Part shown: positions 53,999 to 64,000 of the stretch, in pieces | Position numbering within the stretch: the first letter of the stretch is position 1 | Layout: every line of letters begins with the position of its first letter | NCBI GenBank assembly: GCA_002049455.2 | Contig: KV918780.1 | Coordinates: forward strand, 186,001 to 250,000 | Reading direction: 5' to 3' | From: Porphyra umbilicalis | Lineage: Eukaryota > Rhodophyta > Bangiophyceae > Bangiales > Bangiaceae | Length of the DNA: 64,000 nucleotides | Notes under the pieces: model-generated | Databases searched by the model: none | What the model was told of the DNA's origin: nothing | The model's input: the letters and a program-made list of their open reading frames with translations, nothing else | Made by a program: the position numbers and the translations under genes

Positions 53999-55579
53999 AT
54001 GAATGTCGTCGTCGCGGCCGACGCCATGCCCCGACTGTGCGACTGCTGCAGTGGACCAGTGATGACAGGGCCAAAGTCGCAGCAGGACGGGCTTCGCTCG
54101 TTGTGCGACGACTGCACGTCGTTCCCCGTCATCGGCCAAGGGGCGGCGCAGTCCGTCGGTGGTACACTGCTGGGAAAGCGGGGGCGTACCTTTATCGGTG
54201 TTGGCGAGCGTTCGACGGTCGCCGCTACGAAGATGAGCAAACGGGCGTTCTTAAGTGCGCACCCCCTTGGCACGGGCGCCAGCGGGTCTTCGTCAAGAAC
54301 CACGTCGGGGGACGCGGCGACCAAGTCGGGCGGCATCACAGCGGCGATCGCTGCTGGAGCGTCGGGCAAGACGGTGGAGCTCGCGGCAGGCGCGTTGGGC
54401 GGGGCCGCGGCTGGGCACGCTGATGGAGCGTCGCATAACATGGTGGAGGTCGCGGCGGCGACGTCAGGAGGCGACGCGACGGCGCACATGTTACCCGCGT
54501 CGGGAAACAGAGGTGATCCAGGAGCGGTCGTGTTGGGCGCCGCCGCCGCCGGGCACGTACGCGACATGTCTGGCGACGCGCCGGTAGCGAAGGTCACCAC
54601 AATGGGCGGCGCCGCGGCGGCGCACGCTGTCGGCGCGTCGGGCAACACGGATGAGCACAATGCGGCCTTTCTGGGCACCACCGTCCACGGGCGCGCCGGG
54701 GACTTGCTGGGCGACGCGCTCGTAGCGGCGGTCCCGACAGTGGGCAGCGGCGCGGGGGCGCACGACGTTGGCGCGTTGGTCAACGCGGTGCATCAAGCGG
54801 CGGCCATGTCGGGCGGCGACGCGGCCGCGCACGCTGTCGGGGCGTCGGGTGACATGGGGGAGCGCGAGGCGGCTTTTTTGGGCGCCCCCGTCAGTGGGCA
54901 CGCCAGCGACCTGTCTAAGCACGCTCCCGTGGAGGGAGTGCCCAAGGCGGGCGATGCCGTGGCGGCGCCTGCTGTCGACTCTTCGGCCAACGCTCCGATG
55001 CGGGGATCGCCGTTTGCGTCGCGGGCGGGTGCCGCAATTGCACTCTCCCGGCGTGCTGCTCGTGGTGGGCGACTGTTCCCACCCCCGGAAAGGTCGTCAA
55101 TGGTCCCTTCATCTCCAAGTCGTCGCCCAGCTGCCAATGTCCCCTTGCCGCGTCGTCCGAGTCAGGACTTGGTGGCGGAGGCGCGCTCACGTCAGTCTGG
55201 CCGGCCCGACGCTGCTGCGGGTATCTTCCCGGCCACCCTGCATCGACCGGACGAGCCTCTCGCTCCAACGTCTAAGGAGCGTGACGTCTTTGATGAAACC
55301 ATCAACCCCGTGGAGTTTCGCAGCTTTTCTCCGCACCAGGTTGGCGCAGCGATTGCGACGTTTGCTGGCGCCCAGCTCTCCCACGTGCGACAGCTTGAGC
55401 TGTTCAGGGCGTTTACATTGGGAGCCGTCGAAGGTAATGTTGTAGGCCTCGTTGCGGTGCAGGAGGATATCCATCGCGTTGCGGAGGCGGTGGTGACATT
55501 CTACCGCCGAGCCCATGACGGGAGGGTGCCTTACGGCACTGAGTGCCGCGTCTTGCGCTTTTTGCGACGCATGCGGTAG
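53999..55579 (+). CDS. VLRFLR-family protein with zinc ribbon and tandem repeats
   Basis: 526 residues (or 517 if the ATG at 54026 is used). Near the N-terminus LCDCCSGPV...LRSLCDDC forms a CX2C...CX2C zinc ribbon. Residues about 105-330 are tandem repeats of roughly 44 residues built from AAAHAVGASGN, EAAFLGAPVSGHA and DLSGDAPVA-like pieces. A Ser/Pro/Arg-rich linker follows. The C-terminal domain reads EFRSFSPHQVGAAIATF, RQLELFRAFTLGAVEGNVVG, QEDIHRVAEAVVTFYRR and ends CRVLRFLRRMR. It pairs with the minus-strand gene at 49445-50239. No known function. Confidence 0.55.
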   Translation: MNVVVAADAMPRLCDCCSGPVMTGPKSQQDGLRSLCDDCTSFPVIGQGAAQSVGGTLLGKRGRTFIGVGERSTVAATKMSKRAFLSAHPLGTGASGSSSRTTSGDAATKSGGITAAIAAGASGKTVELAAGALGGAAAGHADGASHNMVEVAAATSGGDATAHMLPASGNRGDPGAVVLGAAAAGHVRDMSGDAPVAKVTTMGGAAAAHAVGASGNTDEHNAAFLGTTVHGRAGDLLGDALVAAVPTVGSGAGAHDVGALVNAVHQAAAMSGGDAAAHAVGASGDMGEREAAFLGAPVSGHASDLSKHAPVEGVPKAGDAVAAPAVDSSANAPMRGSPFASRAGAAIALSRRAARGGRLFPPPERSSMVPSSPSRRPAANVPLPRRPSQDLVAEARSRQSGRPDAAAGIFPATLHRPDEPLAPTSKERDVFDETINPVEFRSFSPHQVGAAIATFAGAQLSHVRQLELFRAFTLGAVEGNVVGLVAVQEDIHRVAEAVVTFYRRAHDGRVPYGTECRVLRFLRRMR

Positions 55580-56018
55580 CAGAATTGTTGCGTGCGTATG
55601 CTCGGTGCATGAGTCCGTCGTCGTGGGAAGCGTTCTGCGGGGGTTCGTTCATTCTATGTGGTAGTCGTCACGGGTTTCCTTGTTCATGCACATGGAAGAA
55701 CCTGCTGCAAAGGGAACGGTCGTGTGAGAAGACGCGTCATCAAATCGCGCATTCTGCAGAGATGGTCAAAAAGAGAAACCCCTCTGTCGTCTGGAAGAGA
55801 CCGACCGTCTCTCGTGACTGCAGGCCAACCGAATCAAGCGCCAACGCTTCCGATGACCAGATAAGCACGCACACTCGGGGCGGATGGCCTCAAGACCACA
55901 ACAGTGCCGTCCTGCAGAGCAGCCCGACTCTACGCGAAGCGCGTACTACCGCCCCGCGCACGACCACCCCCTCGCATGCCGCTACACACACAAGTCACGA
56001 TCATACTCGACACTCGCA
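55580..56018. other. spacer between convergent genes
   Basis: Holds the 3' ends of the VLRFLR gene and the zinc-knuckle gene. A short plus frame beginning MSPSSWEAFCGG (55609) resembles the start of the 50892 gene but soon becomes featureless. Confidence 0.35.
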
Positions 56019-57464
56019 TCACGCGTCCGACGGGCCGCGCAGCGGTGCTGAGCCATTACCATCGGTAGTGTCTGCGGTCGTACCTGCAGCGCCACCGACG
56101 CCTTCTTGAACGGCATCGACGTCCATGACAACAGACACCGGCGGGCGTGCGCGCGCGGCGGCGGCCACTGCCTGGGTGTCGCCAGACGCGGAGCCCAACC
56201 GCGACTGCCGCTGGGCGGAGGAGGAAGCCACCATCTCGCTCTTGCGCCGTACGAGCGTCTCCACTGCGAGTGCGACTCTGGATAGCAACGCCGGCCGCAG
56301 GGTCGGGGGCATGCCGGAACACAGCCAATCCGCGACTTGGGCGGCAGACAACGTGCCTGACATGAGCGAGTAGCCCCTGACGTGCGACTCGAGGGCCCCC
56401 TTAATGAGTGAGGCCGCCAGTTCTGCGTCGGCGTCCGCGACAGGGCACTGGCACATCTGTTCAATGACCAGGTGCGCTACACGGAGCGGCGTGCTGCTGC
56501 CAAAGGCCTTGTCGTAGAAAAACGGCATCAGGCCCGAGAAGGACTCACGCGTGCCAATCGGCCACAGGCTGTCGGGGTTGACGGCGACTGACTTACACTC
56601 GGGGAGCGGGAAGGCTGTCGACTGCCCGGTATTCCCCGTCTTCGCCGGACCCTTTCCCTTGCTGCTGCGCTACGGCGACTTGGCCGGCGACTTGCCCTTG
56701 CCCTTGCTGATGGCGGCGGCGTACAGACCGATGCGACCGCCGGGCGGGCCTCGCTGCCCGTTCCGGTTGTTCTTGCCACTCTGCTGCAGCTGCTGCATCG
56801 CCGCGGCGCCGTTCCGGTCCTCATGTTCTGTGGACTCGTCCTCCGTGGCGCCGTCATCGTCACTGCCGTCGACTTCGCTTTCAACGGCGTTGGCGGCGCG
56901 GCGGTTCGCCTCCACGGCGCCTGCGTCCCGATTCTCAAGCAGCGCGTCGAACGCCACCTTGTTGCTGCCGTGGAGCACGGACGCCTGGCTGCCGTTCGTC
57001 TGGAGCAGCCTGATCGACTCGCTCAGGCCGACGCCCTCGGCGTGGGTGTTGCCTCGCAGCCGCGAGACATTGCGCCGCCGCTCAGCGCCCATCTCGGACG
57101 CGGCCGCCGAGACGCTCTGAGTGTTGTCCACCAGGTTCTTGACTGTCTCGTCCTTCATCATGACGCACACGAAGTCCGACGCGTCGAGATCGCGCTTGCA
57201 CGTCTTGCGGAGCAGCCGCCCGTCCTTCAGCTGCCAGCGGTCCAGCGCATACGTCTGCGTGCCGTACTGGTGCCCCGGCAAACCGCACGCGCCGCAGAGC
57301 TTGCGGTGGATGCACTTGAGGTCCCCACACTGGCCCTTCTTGTGGAAGGGATGAGTAGCAGGCAAGCTCCGTCGGCACAGCGTTTGCCGTAGAGGGCACG
57401 TACGCGCCGTGTGACCGCTCCCGTCCGGCGGTGCGAGGTAGTGGCAGATGCCGCACTTTCCCAT
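56019..57464 (-). CDS. zinc-knuckle plus helical-domain family protein with one in-frame TAG
   Basis: From MGKCGICHYLAPPDG the N-terminus has C4, C7, H18 and C23 (CX2CX10HX4C), THPFHKKGQC, then CGACGLPGH. It continues through ASDFVCVMMKDETV and a Gln/Gly/Asn-rich part. A TAG occurs at codon 265 (56672-56670). The same frame then stays open to 56019, giving FSGLMPFFYDKAFGSS, ASLIKGALESHVRGYS and LSAAQVADWLCSGMPP, which aligns with the C-terminal domain of the 17415-19255 gene. So the TAG interrupts a single conserved reading frame: a nonsense mutation, a base error, or stop readthrough. Without readthrough the product would be 264 residues and lack the C-terminal domain. Confidence 0.62.
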
Positions 57465-58594
57465 CTTGGGATGGGTGGGGAGACCGGGGAGAACGTTAGG
57501 CAGCGGGGAGCGGGGAGTGGGGAGCGGAAATAGAGGACACAAACCAGCAGACACAGTCCGTGGCCGACCAAGACGTTGTGAGCACCCTGCCACGGCTTAA
57601 GAAGTGGCAGACACGGCAGAGTGAACTGTTGCGCCACGCCGACGAGGCAGCCGCATGCAGTCCTCACAGCCATCACAGGGGGCGCTTGTGGCCATCTGCA
57701 TCTCTCCATGTCGGCATCCCCCCCTCACCCCCCTCAGAACAATGATGTGTGGCCCACGGCGCATCAAAGCCCCTCCCCAGCGCGTGGAGACGTGACCCGC
57801 GGCGCCCCTCACCCCCACGGTGCATCTCCGCAGCAGGTGATTGCCAAAACAGGGCCTTTCAAAGTGGCAAAAGATGGCACGGCACGACGGTGTGGGGCCC
57901 CTCCAGCCACTCATTCGTAGGTATCGCTACAAAAGAGAAGGCGGTGGGGTGGCAAAAATGAAACGTCACGGAGCAAACTTTACCTGGGGGACGGCGGTGT
58001 GGGGCCGCACTTGGCCAGCACGACCCGCAAACAGTGCCTCTGCGGGTGCAATGCAGTGTCTGCCGGTATCAATAACGGAGCCGCCCAGACCGCCATCACC
58101 CCTGCACGGCGCCAAGTAAAAGATGGACACGGGGGCGGCAGAACGGAATCACGCTTGCATCCGCAATGGAGAACAGCCGCTGCGATGGCCGTAGAGGGCC
58201 CCAGGGGATGCACAAAAGATGAGGGCGAAGCAGACGGATGAGAACCCTTCCGCGGCGAAAGAAGAACGCCGCGGGCCGGTGGGGAGACCGGGGGGGAATG
58301 CTCCTACCCCGCGATGCGCTGCCAGGAGGGTGGTGGGCGTGCGGGTGCGGCTGTTGCGCCAAAGCCGGTGGGGAGACCGGCGGGGAAGGCTCCTACCCCG
58401 CGGATTGCGGCAAGGAGGGTGGTAGGCGTGCAGCTTGGGCTGTTGCGCCAAAACTGCTCGTTGAGATTACCCCTGTCGCTGACAAAGAAGCGTGCCGCTG
58501 GACGAGGGACAGAGAATGAAATCGCCCGCGATCGGGGAATTTCATTGGCCCTCGCACTCTGTCAGCTCCCGCGATGCACTCGTGATTTAGTGGT
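57465..58594. other. right interior of the 12.3-kb segment
   Basis: No gene recognised. From about 58273 to 58452 a unit of about 90 bp with GCCGGTGGGGAGACCGG and GGCTGTTGCGCCAAA is present twice in tandem. Confidence 0.4.
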
Positions 58595-58655
58595 CCACAT
58601 CGGGTTTGGGCAAACGTTGACAACATCTAAGGTTGCAAATTTTAGAAAAGCACCA
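58595..58655 (-). repeat. right 61-bp terminal inverted repeat
   Basis: Exact inverted copy of 46330-46390, ending AAAAGCACCA and followed by TA. Confidence 0.9.
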
Positions 58656-61600
58656 TAACAAGGACGGGTGAGCAACCAGAACATGTAATATTGGCCAAGC
58701 GGTGGTGCGGTGAGGGTTGAAGTGCGGGGACACATCAACTGTGCGGTGGTCAGGTCTGCGCTGGAGCCATCGGATGCATACAGAAACAGAAACAAAGGAA
58801 AAGAACAACTGAACATGACCGGGGGGGGAGGGGTGGGGGAGGACGGGGAAAGACATCAGAGGAGAAGGGAAGGTGCGGCTCGTCAAATGGGGAGGGGGGC
58901 GTCGAGGAAAACACAACGAAGCAGAGGGCAGAGTTACACAAAGGTAGGACAGGGGAGGGGGGGGGCTGGCAGTCGGGGGGGTGGTGGCAGAGGCAGGGGA
59001 AAGGGCCATGGTGGCGCCTGAGAGACACTGGCGAATGCAGCGGACGTCCTCTCACAAGGCCCGGGGACCATGCACACACATATTGCCGGATGTGAGAGCG
59101 ATTCTCAGCGTGTCGTTATCTCGGCGAGACATAACGATAGGCTGTCGTCGCTCGTGAAAACGCCTCTGAGCCATCCGAGATAACGATAGGACATGCACGT
59201 CCCATGGGCAAGCGATGTGAGCCATCGAATATCCGCCCCATATTGGGCTCAAAAGTGGCACATCTCTTTTCATATTTTCATGAGTCCGCATCCGGTTGTC
59301 CCCCCTCTCTGCTGCGAGGAATCGCTGGTGCCGACTCTTTTTCTATTTATTTCCATTATTTTCAAATGGGTCATCCCTGTTTCTTGCCTTCTCGATTGCG
59401 GAATCCGCCTATTCTGAAGAATGCTGAGCAAAGACCTCAACGTCGACCCACATCCCCCCCCCCGCAACCGTCCTGAAGTCCTCAACCAACCAGTCGGTAT
59501 CCCCTGCCCTGCGATGATAACAATCGCGACGTCACGACTGTCTTCTAAAACCACCACTCCCACGCACCATTTAGCCGCAGCTCATACCCCTCGACCAGCT
59601 TTTCCCCTCAGCCCCCCCTGGCTCATATATTTCCGCATGCTTTGCCTGAGTACGCCCTGTTTGTTGTTGTTCAGAGACAGCACTAGCAACAGAAAGTCGT
59701 CCCTGCCGAAGGTCAATATTTCTTTTTCACAGAGCCAGGTCGCACTCGTTCTTTTTTGCACTGCGACCCCCCCCTTTCTTCGTCGTTGGCTCTGGTATTT
59801 TATGGGCCCTTTGCGCTCGGAACCTCGCCTAACGTAGAGAACGGCCGTCGACCGAACGAGTCTAGACTGGCGTGTCAGCGTCGCTAGTGTTTCTGGGAAA
59901 CAAACTGTACTTGCTAGGGCCATGATCACCCCCATGATCCAGAGGGGCTACTATATAATTATTGTACTTCATTATCTTTTCTTCGTTATCAATGAGGACT
60001 GATTGCCGCCACAGCTGGAGTGGGCACGAGACGCTTCTTCGGGTGTCGATTCTGGAACGCGTCTACGTTGATGCCCCTATCGCCGAGAACAGCAAGGACG
60101 CTGCTATGACCGGCCTTTTGAGTCACGAAGCGTAAAAATGCTTCATGTCTTTTTTGCCCTCCGAAGGTCACAGCAGCCAGAACTACCGCCACCTCCCCAC
60201 TACACCCTACCAGTCTGCAGGCCAGCCTTCTTTGTGGACCTACATAAACATCCCCCAGGCCCTCCACAGAGTGTGGACCCGCTGTGGCTCGACGCCGGCG
60301 CCCACTCTGTGCTCGAGGTGGCAATTTGGGCGGCGCGGACGGGCGAGTATAAGCAGCTTTCGGCGCGCCTGCCACCCCCCCCTTCCGAGCCGGCCGTGGC
60401 GCCGAGGCTGTAGACGACCGGCGTGCCCGCCTTTTTGGCTGCCCAAGGCTGCCCGTCGGAGCGGCCGCGGTCAGCGCCGCCGCCGCCACCGCCGACGCGA
60501 AGCACCACCGCCGCAGCAGGCAGCGGAGGCCGGTGGGATGCCGCCGGGGGTCCGCGGCACCCCGCGACGGCCGCGGAGGTGGCAGCGGGGGGCGCCTCCC
60601 CGCCAGACGGTGGGTACCGGTGCGAGGGCAACAGGCCGGGCGGCTCCGGCAGTTGCGCGTCGGCCGGCTGCACGGGCGGCGGCTGCGCGTCGCGGCAGCG
60701 CTTGCCGCGCTTCGGCCGCAGCGCCGCCGCCCTCCGCCGCCGCCACGGCGACGCGGCGGTCGCGCTCAAAGCCCCCGCCTCGACCGTCCCCAGCCGCCGC
60801 TCGAGTAGCGACGCAGCGTGGCGGTGGCGACGGCCGCGTCGCTGTCGTCGGCGGAGCGCCCGCGCCGCGACGACCGTGGCCCCCACGTGTTGGTGACCCT
60901 CTCGGTTGGGGGCAGCGATGATTCGATTCCGGCGAAGTAAACTCCGTGTAATTTAGTCCAAATCCTTTTCAATTGTTCATAGCCCCCCATGTCAGCGCTT
61001 GACGTAACCACATGAAAGAAACACACTAAAATGCTGCCACGACTGACAGCGTGGGATAAGAGCGGATACGATCACCGAAGCTGCGTGTTAGAGAAGAGGT
61101 GACGAAGCCTGTCACTTTGACGATGATGGTACACAGAGGGTTTCACATTGACGACAGCGTCATGCTCGACAGCCTACGGATCATGCCAGTATCGCGTGCA
61201 CAAATGAAGCGGTGGACGAAATTTTGAATGGGGGTTGCTGTCCTGCAGCCTGGTACGCGCAGAAAAGATGAGCCTCACGCACAGGAGCTCGACTTACGAT
61301 CACTAGAAGGATGTGGTGGAAAAGTATTGCTAAACGATCCAGATGCCATTGTCGGACCAATATTGTTAGCTATCAACGAAAAGCTCATTGTGACTTTTGA
61401 ATTGTTACGCCGGATATAAAACATATATTCGCCCTTTCATCGCTCCCTGTTTGGGTGAATTCAAAGAACAAAATATGTGTGTGCATGGTTCTGGCGCCCC
61501 TCACAACGGCAGGACGAGGGCGCCACGGCGTCCCGTTTGAACCAGCTCAGAGCCCCTTCTTGGGCCTTCCTCAGGGTTCGGAGCAGTTTGGGCGGGCATC

Positions 61601-62997
61601 GTCTCTATTTGGGACAAGCGAATCGAGAATGCCATTTCGATTCGCATGACACCTGCGTTTTTGCCGCATCAAAGGCCGGTTTCGATGAGCACCCCATGCG
61701 CTGGGCGATGCACATCAGTTGATCGCTTCTCGATACGACCAATGTCAATTCGGCCAAACGAGACCATTTTAGAGTCAGGAGGGAAAATTGCAAGGAAAAG
61801 GACCCAGGCGGCTGCGACGCGAGCAGTCGGCGTACCGGCGCACCGGCTTGCCGGCGGTATGCGATTGGCTGAAATTCTGCCGTCAGCAACGTTTCATTGG
61901 TCAATGCGTTGACCGCCGCTGCGCCGCGCTCAAACCCTTCTGCAGAGAGCGGCGAAGGGTCCAGCGCGGACATAATTGAGCGTCTCCGCGACCGTGCAGG
62001 CCTGAAAAACAGGCGCTCAACCACTGAGTCGAACCTGACGCATCAGCGAGCCCAATAATGGGCCCGCATCCCGAGGCCGTTTGGATGCGCAAGTCGATGT
62101 GAATCGAAAACCGCATCCAATGGGGGGGATGATGCGTGAGATTCGCATCGGGCGTTTTCGATCGTGTTTCGATCGGGATGTCCCGAATAGGGACGATCTC
62201 AAGCGAACCAACGTCTGCTCAATCCGAGCTGTGATTGGCTTAAACGCTTGATCTGCCCCTTTGTACGATGATCCAGGACATGATTGGCCAACGATCTGCG
62301 ATGATGATTGACCCCAAGGGCGCCACTTCGACTTCGAGCGCGCAAAATGTTGTCCAACGAAGCCGTCTGCGGCGTCCTGTGTGGCACTCGCCGCGTCAGT
62401 GACCTATCCCCTCCCCGACTTCGTCCCTCGCCTACCGCCGTCACCCCCCCCTTCCTTTGCATGCGATATCCTCGAGCGCCCCGCTGTTCCCCCACCCCGA
62501 GCCGCTGTCCGATTCCGCCGTTTTCGTCTTGCCTCATTGTGCCCAAGCACCGCCGTTCTGGTCGTCGAGCTACCGCACCTTGCCCCCTTCCTCTCCCCCC
62601 CCCCCCTCTTCATTACCCCCCTCCCCCTTCCTTCCTCACCCCCTCATGCCCCCCCTTCATTGCTTTTTCTCACTGTTTCTCTTGTGTTCCACTCAGATGG
62701 CCAGGGGAGCCAACAACCATCAGTCACCCGGCGGCTCCCGCCTGTCGCAGCCGGCACCCGCGGCACCCGCCGCCGTCACTCTCATCGCCGTTGGGGCTCT
62801 TTACCAATTCATATGCCTTTTCAGATACGTTCTGCGCCCTCTTTTAGTGCTATCGTCCGCTAGGCGGGCACCAGCCTGGGGGGCGGACGACAGCCGCCTC
62901 CAGGCCCGACGGCTGTCATTGCCACCGTGTCATCTGGACTGGCTACCTATAGAGGTGATGAGTATGGGTAGTCATCTAAAGGAAGAAATTGAGAGTA
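58656..62997. other. repeat-rich region, no gene recognised
   Basis: Mixed composition. Inverted phrases CGTTATCTCGG (about 59112) and CCGAGATAACG (about 59178) face each other. CCAAT/ATTGG motifs occur near 61863, 61896, 62226 and 62282. A plus frame starting at 60138 (MLHVFFALRR..., 91 codons) has one protein-like stretch (LWLDAGAHSVLEVAIWAART) but no partner exon could be identified. Confidence 0.35.
61596..62203. repeat. possible degenerate TIR element
   Basis: ATCGTCTCTATTTGGGAC near 61599 faces, in inverted orientation, a sequence reading ATCGTCCCTATTCGGGAC near 62196. The match continues loosely for about 30 bp. Interior and flanks give no clear target duplication, so this is tentative. 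Confidence 0.3.
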
Positions 62998-63965
62998 TGG
63001 TGCTTTGCTGAGAAATGGAGCATGCACGTTTGCGCAAACAAACATGCACACCCGACCACTGCGAGCATTGACCCGTGCTGCAGGGAGACCCATTATATCA
63101 ACCGGTGATGTGTGACATGTCAAGCATCTCGACCAGGTTCGCCGGGCCCTTGGGCCGACAAAGGCTGACAGAAGCTGGAAAATCGCACTCTGAGTGACCC
63201 GGTGGCAAGTACCTGCTGACACCCGCGGTGGTCTTCGTGAAACGATGCCAGAACATGCACGCTGACAGCCTAATCAGGAGAAGACTTCTTAACCCACCGG
63301 CCACAGCGGTGCCGTCAGGAGCGTCCCCCCTAACCGGCCCCTCATGCTTGCTCGCAGAGGCTGAATCGGCCTCCGAACATGCATGCCGTTTGAGGAGTTC
63401 TTGCAATTCTTTTCTGTCCGTTCGGTCCGTTCATTGGCCCTCCGAACACGTGAGCCCCGTGCCCAGTAGATCGCCTATGTTCATTGACATCGAGACGTGT
63501 CACTGACATTCTTTTGACCAATCATCATCGATGAACGGTACAGCAGTGACTGGATCCAGCCCACCTGCGTTTCTTCTGGGGCACCAGATGGCACAGGTGC
63601 GCAGTCTCTGTCTTGTGGCCAGTAGAGACCCGGCTCAAATACTGTGAAACTAGGCCGCCTGACGCAGCCAATGGGCACGTGGTCACATTCATTGAACCGG
63701 CAATCTGACAAGATTTGCGCACTGTTCTTGACATTGAATCATGAGAAGTCATTGGCTGCTTGAAGAGCCTTCAGTCCCCTGTCTTACCATGTGCCAGTGG
63801 GTGGCTGTGGCTTTCGCCGGTCATGCCAGGAGCAATTGCACTTGGGACGCTATCGGTCCCCTGAAGCCAGGTGAGAGACGATCTGATGGACATCCTGACA
63901 TCGGTCCACATCGGCAAACGTTTGCACTCGCAAACGTGCATGCTCCATTTCTCAGCAAAGCACCA
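62998..63965. mobile_element. 968-bp TIR element related to the 12.3-kb segment
   Basis: Perfect 37-bp inverted ends starting TGGTGCTTTGCTGAGAAATG, flanked by TA on each side (62996-62997 and 63966-63967). Beyond the perfect part the right end continues with ACGTTTGCCGATGTGG, which resembles the inner part of the 61-bp repeats at 46330 and 58655 (ACGTTTGCCC...CGATGTGG). It has no coding frame of note, so it is a MITE-like non-autonomous element. The TA target is typical of Tc1/mariner-like transposons. Confidence 0.8.
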
Positions 63966-64000
63966 TATCACACAAACTCCCTCCAGACTGCGCCAGTACA

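Larger units (their letters stand above)
46330..58655. mobile_element. 12.3-kb segment bounded by perfect 61-bp inverted repeats (candidate giant TIR element)
   Basis: The ends begin TGGTGCTTTTCTAAAATTTG and are identical in inverted orientation for 61 bp, then diverge. Both sides are flanked by TA (46328-46329 and 58656-58657), as expected for a TA target duplication. A 968-bp element at 62998-63965 has related ends. The interior carries an ePHD gene, two genes ending VLRFLR(A/R)MR, an Ala-rich gene, an IPT fragment and a zinc-knuckle gene. No transposase was recognised. The alternative is two separate small elements in opposite orientation that happen to bracket this region. Confidence 0.55.

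Noticed and set aside
1..64000. tRNA or rRNA genes
   Set aside because: I looked for T-loop phrases (GGTTCGAAT type) and rRNA-like conserved blocks and found none that fold convincingly by eye; a covariance-model search would settle it.

Overview
The window looks like nuclear DNA of a red alga, most likely a bangiophyte such as Porphyra or Pyropia. This is inferred from very GC-rich genes with few short GT-AG introns, G/C homopolymer runs up to about 37 bases, a red-algal type plastid transit peptide (Met-Ala-Phe start, then Arg-rich) on one gene, and eukaryote-only families (COP9 signalosome, Polycomb, cytosolic AsnRS). No prokaryotic operon, rRNA or tRNA gene was recognised.

Layout. 1-9 kb: gene-poor, with a zinc-knuckle ORF, a decayed PLP-aminotransferase fragment, a 128-bp minisatellite and a U1-type zinc-finger gene. 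9.1-14 kb: an 87-bp satellite, then a large Enhancer-of-zeste (E(z)) gene on the minus strand. 14.3-21 kb: a sugar-transferase remnant, a 172-bp satellite, a frameshifted zinc-knuckle family member and a 346-bp tandem duplication. 21.5-38.2 kb is the housekeeping core: a full-length ABCB transporter with two introns, CSN8 with one intron, an ankyrin remnant, the Polycomb subunit EED, a TraB-like membrane protein and cytosolic asparaginyl-tRNA synthetase. 38.2-45.3 kb: a class II-like deacetylase with a predicted transit peptide, then a long ankyrin gene split by a 1.37-kb terminal-inverted-repeat (TIR) transposon. 46.33-58.66 kb: a 12.3-kb segment bounded by perfect 61-bp inverted repeats with TA at both edges. 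58.7-64 kb: repeats, including a complete 968-bp element with related ends.

How the genes relate. E(z) and EED are two core subunits of Polycomb Repressive Complex 2 (PRC2), which methylates histone H3 Lys27; finding both about 17 kb apart is notable. An extended PHD finger protein inside the 12.3-kb segment adds another probable chromatin reader. The 12.3-kb segment also holds members of two gene families, one with N-terminal zinc knuckles and one ending in a VLRFLR(A/R)MR motif. Their C-terminal helical domains resemble each other, and I do not recognise them. I found no transposase. This segment is the best candidate for an undescribed system: a large cargo-carrying TIR element.

Caution. 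Several genes (EED, HDAC, TraB-like, zinc-knuckle) need one to three frameshifts, most in G/C homopolymers. Assembly errors are a likely cause there, so these breaks alone should not be read as pseudogenes.
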